DNA of 64,000 bases from Karstenula rhodostoma CBS 690.94. Taxonomy: Eukaryota; Ascomycota; Dothideomycetes; Pleosporales; Didymosphaeriaceae. Every line of letters starts with the position of its first letter. Positions within the stretch are counted from its first letter, which is position 1. The stretch covers positions 1,190,844-1,254,843 of the forward strand of contig MU001507.1 in NCBI GenBank assembly GCA_010093485.1. The letters are read 5' to 3'. Made by a program: the position numbers and the translations under genes. Below the pieces are notes generated by a model. That model was given only the letters and a program-made list of their open reading frames with translations. It had not been told where the DNA came from and made no database searches. Below are positions 23,670 to 33,875 of the stretch, piece by piece.

Positions 23670-26471
23670 TTACCCATCCATGTCACCCGATGCAGGGCTA
23701 GGCGGCAGCTCACCCGTCGCCCAGTCCACTCGGCTGGACCCCAGCACGAAGTCCATTGTGCCTCCATTCGCAAAAACATCGTCCCAGCTTACCCACGCTT
23801 TGTCCCATGGCTCTCCATTCACCTTGAGGCTCTGCACGTAGAACGCCGTGTCCTTGTTTCCGCCCGTTGTTGTGATTGTGAGCGACTTGCCGTTTCCAAG
23901 GCTGATCGAAAGCGAAGGAAACCACGGAGAAAGAACGAGGAACGTGGTTTGACCCGTCATGGGATACAGACCGATCATCTGCCACTATCTCATGTTAGCC
24001 CTGTTCCAAAGCCGCGTCTGGAGAACGCGAAAACGTGGTGTCTGCCCCAGAGAGATCTAGCCGTGACACCACGTTGTACAGGTGGTACAGGTGGTACAGG
24101 TGGTACAGGTCATCGGAGCTGCAGCTGCACAACGCCACTCGGAAATACGATAGAGGGCCCGACTTACGAGGATGTTAGCCTCCATGGCGCCTGCGTCCGA
24201 GTTGCCAGGCAGGCCAGTTGAACCCGAGTTGTAAAGCTTTCCAATCCCACGGCTTCTCTCCACAGTCCTCCACTGAGCGCCTTGGACAAAGTTGTACAGA
24301 TACGGCGTCGTGAAGCTCGGCTCGTTGCCTGCGTTGAAGATGTTGAGCTCCCAGAGCTTGTCGATACGGTCAATGAACTTTTCGTCGCCGCCAATGTACT
24401 TCTTCATCGTGTACACATCGTGGATGGCGTTCAGGCTATACACCCAAGCATTATCCTCGTAGTAGGCGTCGCCCCAGTAGCAGCCACCGCAGGAGAGAGG
24501 ATTTTGTGAAACAAAGGTACCATCTGCTCGGCGGGGCACCATAAACCCGGAATGATTGGTCGAAGAAACAGCAGGATTCCAGTGATTCCGCCAGTTACGA
24601 GACCTGTTGAGGTACGTCGCCTCATCGTCGACTCTTCCCAAGCCTTTGGCTACTTGGTAGAGTCCGAAATCGTTCGTCGAATATTCGACTGCACGAGAAA
24701 CGGCTCTATTGAATGAAGGAGTTATGTAACCATATCTCAGCCAGTCAGGCAGTGCTCCTCTACCTTCCTTGGTCGATGATTCGGGAGACTTTGGGTCGTG
24801 GTTGTTTAGTGGTGTCTTCTCTGCATCGGTCTGTCGGGCGAGTCAGTGATTCTGAAGCTTCTTCAGCAGGAGCGTGCTTCCGGCATTTCTCCTGCGCGCA
24901 AGGCCCTTCCACGAACTCACCTGCATGGCGGAAAATCCATCATCCCAGTTGATCGCACCTCTGACGCCTTTGACGTACGCATCTGCAAGCACATTATCCG
25001 CATTGGATCCGCCTTGGACACGCCCGTTGAAGTTGGACGAGCGGGCATCTGGCATGAAACCATCGTGTCGCCAGATATCGATCAACGACCGGATGAACTC
25101 CTCGTGGGCAACAGGTTCGAGAATATGAAAGAGCGCAGTGTGGCATCTGTGGGTATCCCAAAACGTAAAGATGTCATCGTAGTACGGCTCGCCGCTTGTC
25201 CATCCAGGGTTTTCTCCCGTCTTATTCGAAGGGATCATGACTGAAAGCAACAATTAACACAAACTTGTAACCAGGACGTCTACAATTACTCACACATGCC
25301 AAGCAACGAGCTGTACAAAAGTTGTCTATCTTCGTCACTGCCGCCTTCCACTTGAATTTTGGACAGAATTTGGCTATTCCAAGCGGTCTTTGCCTTGGTT
25401 ATGAGAGATTTCAACGTGGTCTTTGCTTTTATCTCATTGTTAAGATTCTGGCATGCCTTTGCTGAAGAGATGAACGAGATTCCAACCCTGGAAGTCAGTT
25501 TGGCGTTGTTAAAAGTGAAGACACCCCCTAGGCGTTCACTGCCGGAAACCGTAGCCGTGTTATCGTATGATGACAATGTAGTGCCCGTTCCTGTAAAGGT
25601 CTTTGAGCTTACTGGCATCTGGTCAAACTTTCCACAGAAGTACAAAGTCCAATCCGGAGCTGCCAGTTGTCAGTCCTGTTTTCAGTGGGTCCAGATACAA
25701 TGCATTACCCAGGCAGGGTTGTAGGAGACTCACAAAGATTCCAGCCATTGTTGTAGGATCCAGACCCTTCATAATGACCGTCAGAGGAAAGGCTGAAGTT
25801 TCCTCCCGTGTAATGTTGTTCCCAGCCAAGGCCTCTAAAGCTTGGAAGCACGTGGGACACGTCCACGACAATTGTGGACGGACTCCCACTTGGGAAGCTA
25901 TACTGATACAAACCAGCATGGTCAGTCGCCGAAAGCTCAACTGTAACACTGTTGTTCAAGACCGTCTTGTAATAACCGATCTGTCCTTCGTCTGCGGACG
26001 CTCGTCCCTGCGAGAGATCTGCTAACGGATTCGATACATTACCGACAGCTGGCATCTGCGAAACAACGCCGTATTTGGGTGCACCACCTGTGCCTGATTC
26101 GTGGGTCATCGAAAAACCCCACACGTTCCCACTGGCCAAATAGCCAGAGTAAGCGTCTGTGGACCCTGACTGAACATCAGGTCCAAGCTTCGCCATCGCA
26201 AAAGGCGCTATACAGACACATCAGTAATCGATCACAACAAACACGCAAGATCCCGGGATAACTCACAGGCCGCGACTCCTGGAAATCGATTCCCTCCTCC
26301 CGTGGAACCCATGCTACGGTACTATTAGCACTTATACCATTTTACCATTCTTCAGACGTACAAAACATTAACATATTGACTGAAGTCGACTCCAGCAGCC
26401 GCCAATACGGTCTGCATCGTTGTCGTGAAGCACGCAAGGTGCAACGACGTAGAAGAGCCGCGGGAAAACAT
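23670..26471 (-). CDS. Glycoside hydrolase family 92 alpha-mannosidase
   Basis: Seven exons: 26471..26362, 26313..26267, 26207..25734, 25659..25294, 25240..24921, 24830..24168 and 23984..23670; product 764 aa. GH92 enzymes are exo-acting alpha-mannosidases needing calcium. Landmarks: YVNVFMGSTGGGNRFPG near the start, PFAMAKLGPDV, the segment DDIFTFWDTHRCH, GGSNADNVLADAYVKG, the acid-bearing WGDAYYEDNAW at about 563 (Glu as proton donor) and GNSDAGAM at about 652. The N-terminal 27 residues are mildly hydrophobic and may be a signal peptide ending before VDFSQY. Two motif deviations stand out: the family more often has GNDDAG and EGNAW. The last intron (23985..24167, 183 nt) contains a 9-bp tandem repeat. 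Donors and acceptors are canonical and the sum is 765 codons including stop. Bond specificity (alpha-1,2, -1,3 etc.) cannot be assigned. Confidence 0.9.
24073..24110. repeat. 9-bp minisatellite (GTGGTACAG) in a mannosidase intron
   Basis: Three full and one partial copies of GTGGTACAG in tandem, inside the last intron of the GH92 gene. Nine bases is three codons, and the frame stays open on the minus strand through the repeat if the intron is retained. Confidence 0.9.
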
Positions 26472-27901
26472 GATTCGAGGAGCAAGGATAAATTGTCTTG
26501 GCACTGGACCCACAATAGCCTGGTACGGATATGGTAGTGAGAGAGCTTCGGATTTATGGAAATCTTGAATTTTCCAAATACTCGTTTAACGTGGAATTCG
26601 AATGCCTCTATGAGTTTCTCGTTCGAAGAGCTTGGTGTAAAACGGTGTCGCTCGAGTAACAGGAAGTCTATGGGCCGGTTGTGAAGTATAACGTCGAGTA
26701 GTAATCCAAAGCTGTTTTAATTCCGACATGCGGCTCACTTCAACCGTATTAAAGTGTTTACTGCTGTTTGTCTGATGGCTTGATTTCGCGTGGGTGGCGC
26801 ACAACAGTGGTTTGTTGGACGGAGGAACTGCCGTTATGAGATTTGTGTTCAGATATCCAGAAACCACTGACAGAGGAATGGAAAGAGTTGCAAGTTATAC
26901 GACTGGATCGATTGACGTGATACACGACTAGGAATGCTGAAGGACCTGATCGGCTTGCCGTAGATCCGACTACAGTAACATGACCTTGCTGTACTGGGAT
27001 CATTAGGCGTTAGCCTGCTGTCAAACAAGCGGGAAAGACAATCATGGGTGCAGCCTACACCAAGAAGAGCTGAAGCTGTGTGGGGAGATGTGTGAGGGTT
27101 TGGGCACGTGGAGCGACTGTCTCACTCTTGTGGCACACGATATATAACGATCGACGTTGGCACTAAGCTATCTCTTGCGGAACTTCTCCATCGGGGAGAA
27201 ATGTGACCAGGAAAGACTCAAGTCGTAGCGTGGGCCGGGACAAGTAGATCGAAGTCAAGTTGGCGACGTGCCTCGTGAAGCAATCGCACAACCGATAGGA
27301 ACAATACGAAGTAATAGGAACGAAAAACATCAGAGATGTACCGCAATAAGGGTCGTATCTCCATGTGGGTGTGGTGACAGTATAGTGACATGACAGATCG
27401 ACCAATGACATGGTCGTGTTTTGCACGGGGCGATGGCGGAGGACCACAAAAGGCAGGCAACGCTGCACGCCTCAAGCAGGTGCTCCTCGACGTACCACAG
27501 TTCCCCTTGAGAATTGTCGTCCAGGTGGTAGCCCATGTGAGCATTAAGTGGCATATGATTCGGTACGCCGTTCCCCGCCCTCCATCAACGAGCCTCAACA
27601 CCAAGCCAGTGCTTTGTCGCTACGACGAAAACTTTTAGCATTTTCCAACTGTCGCTTCGCTCCAAAGCGGCCTTGCTTTTCTACCTTGTAGGAAATAGCT
27701 CTTCTCATACACTGCCTGCCTAGTACTTTCTACTTCCAAAAACGTTTAGATCGACAATCTCATCGAACCCAGCAATATCTGTCCACTCACACAGTGTTGT
27801 TCCATCGTGCCGTTTTAATGAAGCATACTGGCTTTGGAAGGCAACTTGTCTTTCTAGGTTTAGCACACGCACCGGATCTATCGGCGCAAAAATGCCTGTA
27901 G
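26472..27901. other. Gene-poor region upstream of the GH92 gene
   Basis: Holds the mannosidase promoter and about 1 kb in which I see no gene. Frames of 70-130 aa on the minus strand (for example 27218-27604) are unlike any family. A TATATAA-like box at about 27140 has no identified gene behind it. Confidence 0.45.
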
Positions 27902-28087
27902 TACAGTTATATCTCTACCTGCAGAAGGGGGAACGCGAGGACCTGCGCGCGAGCAGTCGGAAATGCAATGAGGAACAATCCTTTCGCTCCTGAAGTACCC
28001 TGCCATCGTATCTTGGCAGCAGACGGTACACTTGGTGGATTTGGCGGTTATTGGGGCGAGGAAGGCCAGTATGCTTCCCGAACGCAT
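27902..28087 (+). pseudogene. Relic of O6-alkylguanine-DNA alkyltransferase (MGMT/AGT) domain
   Basis: A plus-strand frame from 27902 reads ARAVGNAMRNNPFAPEVPCHR and then ILAADGTLGGFGGYWGEEG. It contains the AGT active-site motif PCHR, whose Cys takes the alkyl group, the RAVGNAMRNNP DNA-recognition-helix segment and the GG-x-GG-W closing segment. The expected upstream part (FQ..V, IP.GKV.TY) is not found: a stop (27899-27901) immediately precedes, and no frame in the preceding 200 bp fits. Downstream, a segment that could correspond to the final helix (KN, LL-like) is in another frame. I read this as a truncated gene with the active-site block preserved. An intron-split functional gene is possible: TGTAG at 27901 could be an acceptor leading to YSYISTC, reminiscent of TTY..IA. 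Confidence 0.55.
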
Positions 28088-28726
28088 GCATATTTTTCGA
28101 TTCGAAAGGCCCACCATTTAGAGACTTCTCAAGAATCGGATAACCCGCACTGAAACCGGAGAACCCTGGAACCTTGGAATACAATCCGCCTACGTATCGC
28201 CTATCCTGGGCTAACACACTGTACTCAGACTTCTGTCCTGCCCAGTACGTTCGTACACGTGACCCTGTCCAAAACCGGGATGGGAAGCGATGCTGCACCA
28301 TGACGCTAACCACTGGCGTCATCATTCGCACTAAGCAACGTTTCCATGTATTCCCGCTGCAGTACGGTTGGTCTAGCCATGTCGTGTTCCCCATGCTGCC
28401 ATACCTCCTACGTCATACGCCGTTAACAAAGCCTGCCACTGTAGCTCTCTTGCATATCATGTCTCTTCGCATTACTGCAACCATCTACACCACGATTACA
28501 TCCTTGTGCTAATCATATCTGATCCACTTGCAGCACCTCACGAATCACAGCGATTTGCACACAACATCTTTCTACTGCAACCGCTAAAACGGCGCCCCCA
28601 AAGTTCCAGCTACCCAACCGCCGCGCCGTCGCTTCTCTCGCCCTCGTCACTGTGCTGTCTGCCATCGAGAAGCAGCGCAAGGCGAAAGCAAACCGGGAAC
28701 AAGAGAGCGACTTCGCGGCGCAAGAT
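28088..28726. other. Region before the DUF1989 gene, containing repeat copy 1
   Basis: Contains the first 58-bp inverted-repeat element and the probable 5' leader or first exon(s) of the DUF1989 gene. An open frame without ATG runs from 28523 into that gene, preceded by a branch-like GCTAATC and a CAG at 28531-28533. An upstream exon is therefore possible but could not be placed. Confidence 0.45.
28173..28230 (+). repeat. 58-bp inverted-repeat element, copy 1
   Basis: Aligns without gaps to copies at 31019-31076 (minus) and 58585-58642 (plus): 50/58 and 46/58 matches by hand count. The right terminus ends GTACTCAGAC. The left terminus has diverged from the consensus GTCTGAGTACAAT. It lies about 85 bp downstream of the alkyltransferase relic. 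Confidence 0.8.
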
Positions 28727-30663
28727 ATGTCGGGCGAACTTCAGACGATACCGGCGCGACATGGTGTGGCTACGTTTGTGCCGAGAGGCAGGACGATCAA
28801 GATCATAAACACGTATGGGCAGCAGGTGGTCAGCACGTGGGCATTTGGATTAGCTGCGCCGCCAGAGGAGGGCGATAATGAGGAGGTAGAGGAAGAGATT
28901 GAGGCTAAGGTGGAAGATTTGGAGAAGGAGTTGAGTAAAGGAGAAGAGCAGGAAGAGGGAGCGAACGACAAAGCAATAGAGGTGGAGGAGACAAAAGACA
29001 AGGTGACAGAGGAAGATGCTACCAAGGTCAGCGATAAAGGTCCAGAAGCAAACAAGGAAGAAGGTTCACCCGAGGAAGAGCAGTCGGACAATCCTGCTAC
29101 CAAGCATGGCGAGGGCGCAGACGACCCTCCCGAGCAAGCGCCCGATGCACCTGAAAACAAAAAGTCCGATGGGAAGAAGCCAGAGAAGCGAACATGGTCT
29201 TCCTACTTGCCTTCCATTCCCTACCGCTCCAAGGGTCAAGCTCAGGGCCAGAACAAGACCGATGCTCAAGCGCAGCAAGACGAGAAAGCCGAGAAAGCGC
29301 AAAACGAGGAAACGTCGAAGAAGTGGTCGTCATATCTCCCTACTGGTAAGGGGTTCTCCAGCTATGTACCCAATGTGAAGATGCCGGATACCCAAGGCGT
29401 AGTGAGCGCGTTCAAAGCGAGCAACAGCTGGGACCCGAACAAGAGCTACGCTGAGCAACTGTATGACTTCTCAAAGACACCCGTTGGTGCAGGTACTTTG
29501 GCTGGTATGCTTGCATTCTCTCCCTTGCCGTCACTTCTAGAGTTACATGACTGACTTTGCATCATCTAGTCGCCAGCGGTTCCGGTACAGCGTCATCCCT
29601 TTACGCTGCCTACAACGCCTACACCCAGATCAACCCTTACAAGAACGGCCAGCCTCCTATGGAGTACCTGTCGCTCCCACACACGCGCGCTGCAACATAC
29701 CGTCTCGTCCCTGAAATCAATGACACGCTCCTGACCAACCTCCGTAACCCCCTCATGACGCTCGTAGAGGACACATCGCCAGGCGCGCATGACACCTTGA
29801 CCGCCGCTTGCGACGCCAACATGTACGCTGCGCTCGGCGTCGACAAGCCTGAAGAGCATGGCAGCTGCGCCGAGAACCTGGTGCTCGCACTCCGCGAGCT
29901 CAATGAAAAGGCCGGCCTCAAAGGCACGAAGGCCATTGGTGCAGACATCACGGTGAACATCGCGCCCACGCCTTTGCATCTCTTCATGAATGCGCCCTTG
30001 CAGCTCGACTCAAGCGCACAATCTGAAGGCTCAGGTGCAAAGGGCGCAAAGGTTTCTATTGAAGCGCCGAAGAGCAAGAAGCGGAGCTACGTCCGTTTCC
30101 GCGCCGAGCGAGATATCGTCGTCGTGCTGAGCGCGTGTCCGAACGAGCTTGGACACCAGAACGGCGGGAGGTGCATGGCAGCCAACTTCATGGTTGAAGA
30201 GCCCGAGGAAGATCCCTCCGCGTCTACGTCATCCGCCAAGAGCAAGAAGGGTGCCCCGAAAAAGCTGGCTGCGAAGAAGAAGGAAGACAAGAAGGAGGAC
30301 AAGAAGGAAGAGGAGAAGAAGCCAATAGGTATGCCAGGACTCAGAGGCGGACCTCAGAAGCCTGCTGCGGTGAAGAAGTCTGCTGAGAGGGCTCCTGACG
30401 ACGACGATGATCCGCCAGAGTCGAGCTTGCCCGAAGAGGCCCCAAAGAAGGAAGAAGTGAAGCGCAAAGCTCTCCCAAAGCAGCAGCAGCAGAAGAAGAA
30501 GCCAGAAGAGGCAACGCCGAAGCCAGAGCCAAAAGGGCAAGATGCCGGGCCAAAGGAAACGCCCAAAGCGGACGAAGCGAAGCCAGAGGAGACACCCAAG
30601 CCCAAGAAGAAGCCGAAGAAGCTCGAACGACGCACCGTCACCCCGAAGAGCGAGGCGTCGTAA
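28727..30663 (+). CDS. DUF1989 (urea carboxylase-associated family) protein with long charged inserts
   Basis: Exons 28727..29504 and 29570..30663, 65-nt intron; product 623 aa from the first ATG. The DUF1989 core is split. Its N-terminal strand-rich part (PARHGVATFVPRGRTIKIINT, QQVVSTWAF) occupies residues 3-45. The rest begins at about 255 (YMSLPHT-like YLSLPHTRAATYRLVPEIND) and ends with CPNELGHQNGGRCMAANF near 430. Bacterial relatives sit beside urea carboxylase; the biochemical role in fungi is not established. About 200 residues between the two halves are acidic (Glu/Asp-rich) then basic, with two copies of a WSSYLP motif. The last 190 residues are Lys/Glu/Pro-rich and also disordered. 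The frame is open upstream of 28727 (to 28523) without ATG, so an additional 5' exon is possible. The start is the least certain part. Confidence 0.8.
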
Positions 30664-31121
30664 TCGATTCTTGCTTCACGCTTTCACTCTGCCTCGTAGC
30701 AAAACAGGCAATGCCGCCGGTGTTCTAGAAGTTGGTTTCCCTGGTCGTTCTCGGCTCACGGCCTTCCAGGCTAAAGTAATACCCTGTCTCATGCAATGTT
30801 TTCCACGATATACGGCTGTTGTTTCCGGGTAATGACGATCGGGAGCTGTGGGGGTTGCGCAGTGCGCTATCGAATGTTGTACTATTATTACTTTGTAGCT
30901 TAATGTTTCTGCCGAATAATCACACGCGACTGCAATGTACACACTAAAGCAGTATTGAACAATGATTTTGACTTTTCAGCGAGCGTGACTATTGACTAGC
31001 TACAGTACTTGCACGAAAGTCTGATTACAGTGCGTTACCCCAGGATAGGCAATACGTAGGCCGATTGTACTCAAACTTTTGCCCTGGTACCCTGAAACTG
31101 AAAAATCCCTGACCCACCCTT
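30664..31121. other. Convergent 3' flanks with repeat copy 2
   Basis: Gap between the DUF1989 gene (+) and the peptide precursor gene (-). It carries the second copy of the 58-bp element at its right end, about 45 bp from the precursor stop codon. No gene. Confidence 0.55.
31019..31076 (-). repeat. 58-bp inverted-repeat element, copy 2
   Basis: Minus-strand copy of the family. It matches copy 1 at 50/58 and copy 3 at 47/58 positions with no gaps. Its termini read GTTTGAGTACAAT and the complement of GTCTGATTACAGT, an imperfect inverted repeat that extends three more bases outward (AAA/TTT). Confidence 0.85.
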
Positions 31122-32793
31122 CTAGTTGCAATCGCCCCTTGGAACACAGGTATACGTCGGACAACCGACATCTACAACCACCGTGCTCGTCGTGCACACG
31201 CTTTTCGTAGCCGTCGGCTTCAAGCTTGGCTTCCCGACCGTCGTGATGGTAACAATCGTCTTCTCGATCTCCCTGACCCCCATCTCCTGCGCCTCGCCTA
31301 CCTTGCAGCTCACCAGGTTATGTGGGCACGTAGGCGGGACGCATGGTGGCACGACGGTCTTGGTGACGGTGGGACATGCGCTAGGTGTTGACGTCGGGAT
31401 GTAATCCGTGACTGTGAGCGTCGGAAGAGTCGTGTGTGTCAGAAGAGTCGTGGGATGTTTCTTGTCATCGTCGCGCTTGCCCCAGCTGATATGCGCCGAG
31501 GACGGCGCGACTGGTGGAAGACCAAAGGAGAAGCTTGGGAAGCCGAGGCCGTACGTGGGCAACTGCGCCTCAGCATCGCGCTTTCCCCATGAGAGGGATG
31601 CAGTTGGCGGAACGAAGGTGATTTGGTCGCTAGGAGTCGGCGCAGGGGGGAAAACTTCCGTGGGACCGTCATCCTCTTGTCGCTTTCCCCACGAGACCCA
31701 TGCTTTGGTGGTGGTCTTTGGGTGCCTTGATGATTTCGACGGTTTTGGCGGCTTGATCGAGGCAGTTGGCTTGCCAAGACCATATGACGGCGCGGTGGCA
31801 TCGTGTTCGCGCTTTCCCCAGCTGAAGGAAACTCGAGGAGGCTGAATACCGATAGAGTTCGGGGGTGTAGGTGCGGGAGCACCCGGGAAGCTGATAGGAC
31901 TATCGGGGTCTTCTGGGTCTTCTGGATCCTCCGGGTCGGGAAACTCGGTAGGTTCAGGCTCCTCCTCTTGCCTCTTGCCCCAGCTAAACGAGACTTGAGG
32001 GGGTTGAATGCCGATGGAGTTTGGGGGGGTGGGCAAAGGCCCAGCGGGGAAGCTGATGGGGTTTTCTGGGTTTTCTGGTTCTTCTGGATCATCTGGAAAG
32101 CCTGGGAAATCCGTGGGTTCCGGGTCCTCGTCTTCTTGTCGCTTATCCCAGCTAACAGATGCGCTAACATAGCCATTCGTCGAGGTCCATGCCGGCGGCC
32201 ACCACGGCCACGGCTTCCTGGTTGTCGCCGGGGGTTGAGGATCCCAGGAGACAAAGTAGGACGGAGAGTCCTCCCTCTTGCCCCAACTAACAGAAGCACT
32301 TACATGGCCGTTGGTAGAAGTCTTAGCCGTAGGCCTGGGTGGCCATGGCTTCTTCGTGGTCTTCGGTGGTTTAGGCCCATCCCATGAGATCGAGTAGCTC
32401 GGGGGGTTCAGAGTGATTACATCCGTTGGGGACGGCAGAGGCTCTTCTGGCTCTTCCGGATCTTCCGGGTCTTCAGGCTCAGGATCTTCAGTAGGCACTG
32501 AAGGCCCATCCCAGCTAATGGTAGCCGATGGTTGACCAAGAGAGATCTGGTCGCTGGGCGTTGGTACAGGGTACTCGGGGGCTTCTGGGTCTTCTGGGTC
32601 ATCGGTCGTCACAGGCAGTGGAGCGTCCCAACTGATCGAATAGTGTGGCGGTCCGATGCTAAACTGAGCTTCAGGCAGGGCAGCAGGGATTGCTTGTATG
32701 CTTTCATAGTCAGTGACGATCTCACACATCCTGAGTGGCTCACCTCGTAAGGAGACCGAGCAAAGCAAGCACGGTGTTCCGCGAAGGCGCCAT
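31122..32793 (-). CDS. Secreted repeat precursor with SWGKR units (Kex2-processed peptide candidate)
   Basis: Exons 32793..32744 and 32700..31122 with a 43-nt intron (GTGAGC...GAAAG, branch-like CTGAC); product 542 aa. The 5' exon was found by frame: it supplies a signal peptide (MAPSRNTVLALLGLLTS, then IQA). The mature part repeats a short core that ends Ser-Trp. Seven units end in a Lys-Arg pair, at residues 159, 204, 260, 314, 357, 391 and 426; six read SWGKR and one SWDKR. Each KR is followed by acidic or Gln residues (ED, QE, EH, DA, DD), as in the KR-EA spacer of alpha-factor. Four more cores (residues about 34-45, 74-88, 114-125 and 164-171) read SWD without KR. Spacers are Pro/Glu/Asp-rich and two blocks (IGIQPP..SFSWGKR) are nearly identical. 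The C-terminus (427-542) has eight Cys and Thr/Val-rich segments. Kex2 cleavage would release peptides of 34-56 residues ending SWG once KR is trimmed. It is not a recognised pheromone; no UstY-type or tyrosinase gene lies nearby. Confidence 0.82.
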
Positions 32794-33875
32794 CGTGGAT
32801 CGTTTTGCTTCTCGGATCGAAAGCGGGCGCTGATCTACATGCACTCAAATCAGCGAGGGCTGTTGATGTTATATGACGTTCGACCGCCGCCATCCATCAG
32901 AATCCCTCAGGTCATGCAACCCACAGTACTATACACCAAATGAAAGATACGAAATACCTGACTCAATTGTGTGCCTCTAGGCTTTCCTTCACGTGCCACA
33001 TATGGAAATTTGCATTTCAATCCATGCAGAGGCAAGCGGTTTCTGTTCCTGGTTCTAGGTCCAACGGTGTATCTCGAGCTGCACTTCAAGAAAGCTTGCT
33101 GCGTGGAAACCATAATTATGCTTGCTCTTCGCTTGATTAGACGACCTATATTTAGTTGTGCGTTCCGAGTACTGACACAAAATGAGAAATTGATTCGACA
33201 AGTGGACACGAATACTCGGAAAATAGAGTACAGGCTGTATATGTAAATTGCTGGATATTTGATGAGACCGCGCGAGCAACCCGGCTGCAGCCGAGAGACG
33301 TCGTGACATGGATGGAGCGTTGGCGAAATGCAGGGCCAGATCGAAGCCCACGCTGCATCCGCGCATCTACAACTTTCTGTCTTTCAAAGAATGCTCTAGA
33401 ACCCCTTAAAGATCGTCTTTGGCAGTATCCTAGTCGAAGAAAGTTTTGCCACGGCATACAGATACCCCATCCAGCATATCGTTCGTATCGTTACTTACAA
33501 CCCCTGCAATAGCATTGTTCAATGGAGCCCAGTTGAAATCAGGTTGGCACCAGCCGACGACCAGTAACTGCGACTGCAATCAGGTTCTAAAAGTATTCAC
33601 AGGCTCGACTTGACAGACCCGGTTGGTTATCAGCTCTCGAGTGGACTATCATATGACCCGGCCGCGCATGTACTGACTCGATATCAGGCAGTAGGTATGC
33701 AGACAGCATGAAGAATCGCGAAAAAAAGGCGATTGAAGGGTAGTCGCTCGTCGTGAAACAGGGTCGCTCGATATCCCTTACCTACTAGCAGACCCTGTGC
33801 TGTCCAGGGTGCAGCTGCGAATCCTATCTGGAGGTGATCGCGTCCCTAAGGCGGCCTTAGAAACGACATCGTGGT
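32794..33875. other. Intergenic region upstream of the peptide precursor
   Basis: About 1.1 kb with the precursor's promoter and the 3' flank of QRI7. Only short unrelated frames are present, and no repeat was noticed. Confidence 0.5.

Noticed and set aside
27915..28394. 159-residue minus-strand open frame
   Set aside because: It is antisense to the alkyltransferase relic and to repeat copy 1 and has no family resemblance.
31122..32793. Considered as a dikaritin-type RiPP precursor
   Set aside because: The core is not the short Tyr-containing type, and no DUF3328 (UstY-like), tyrosinase or methyltransferase gene lies within the window, so a plain Kex2-processed precursor is the better description.
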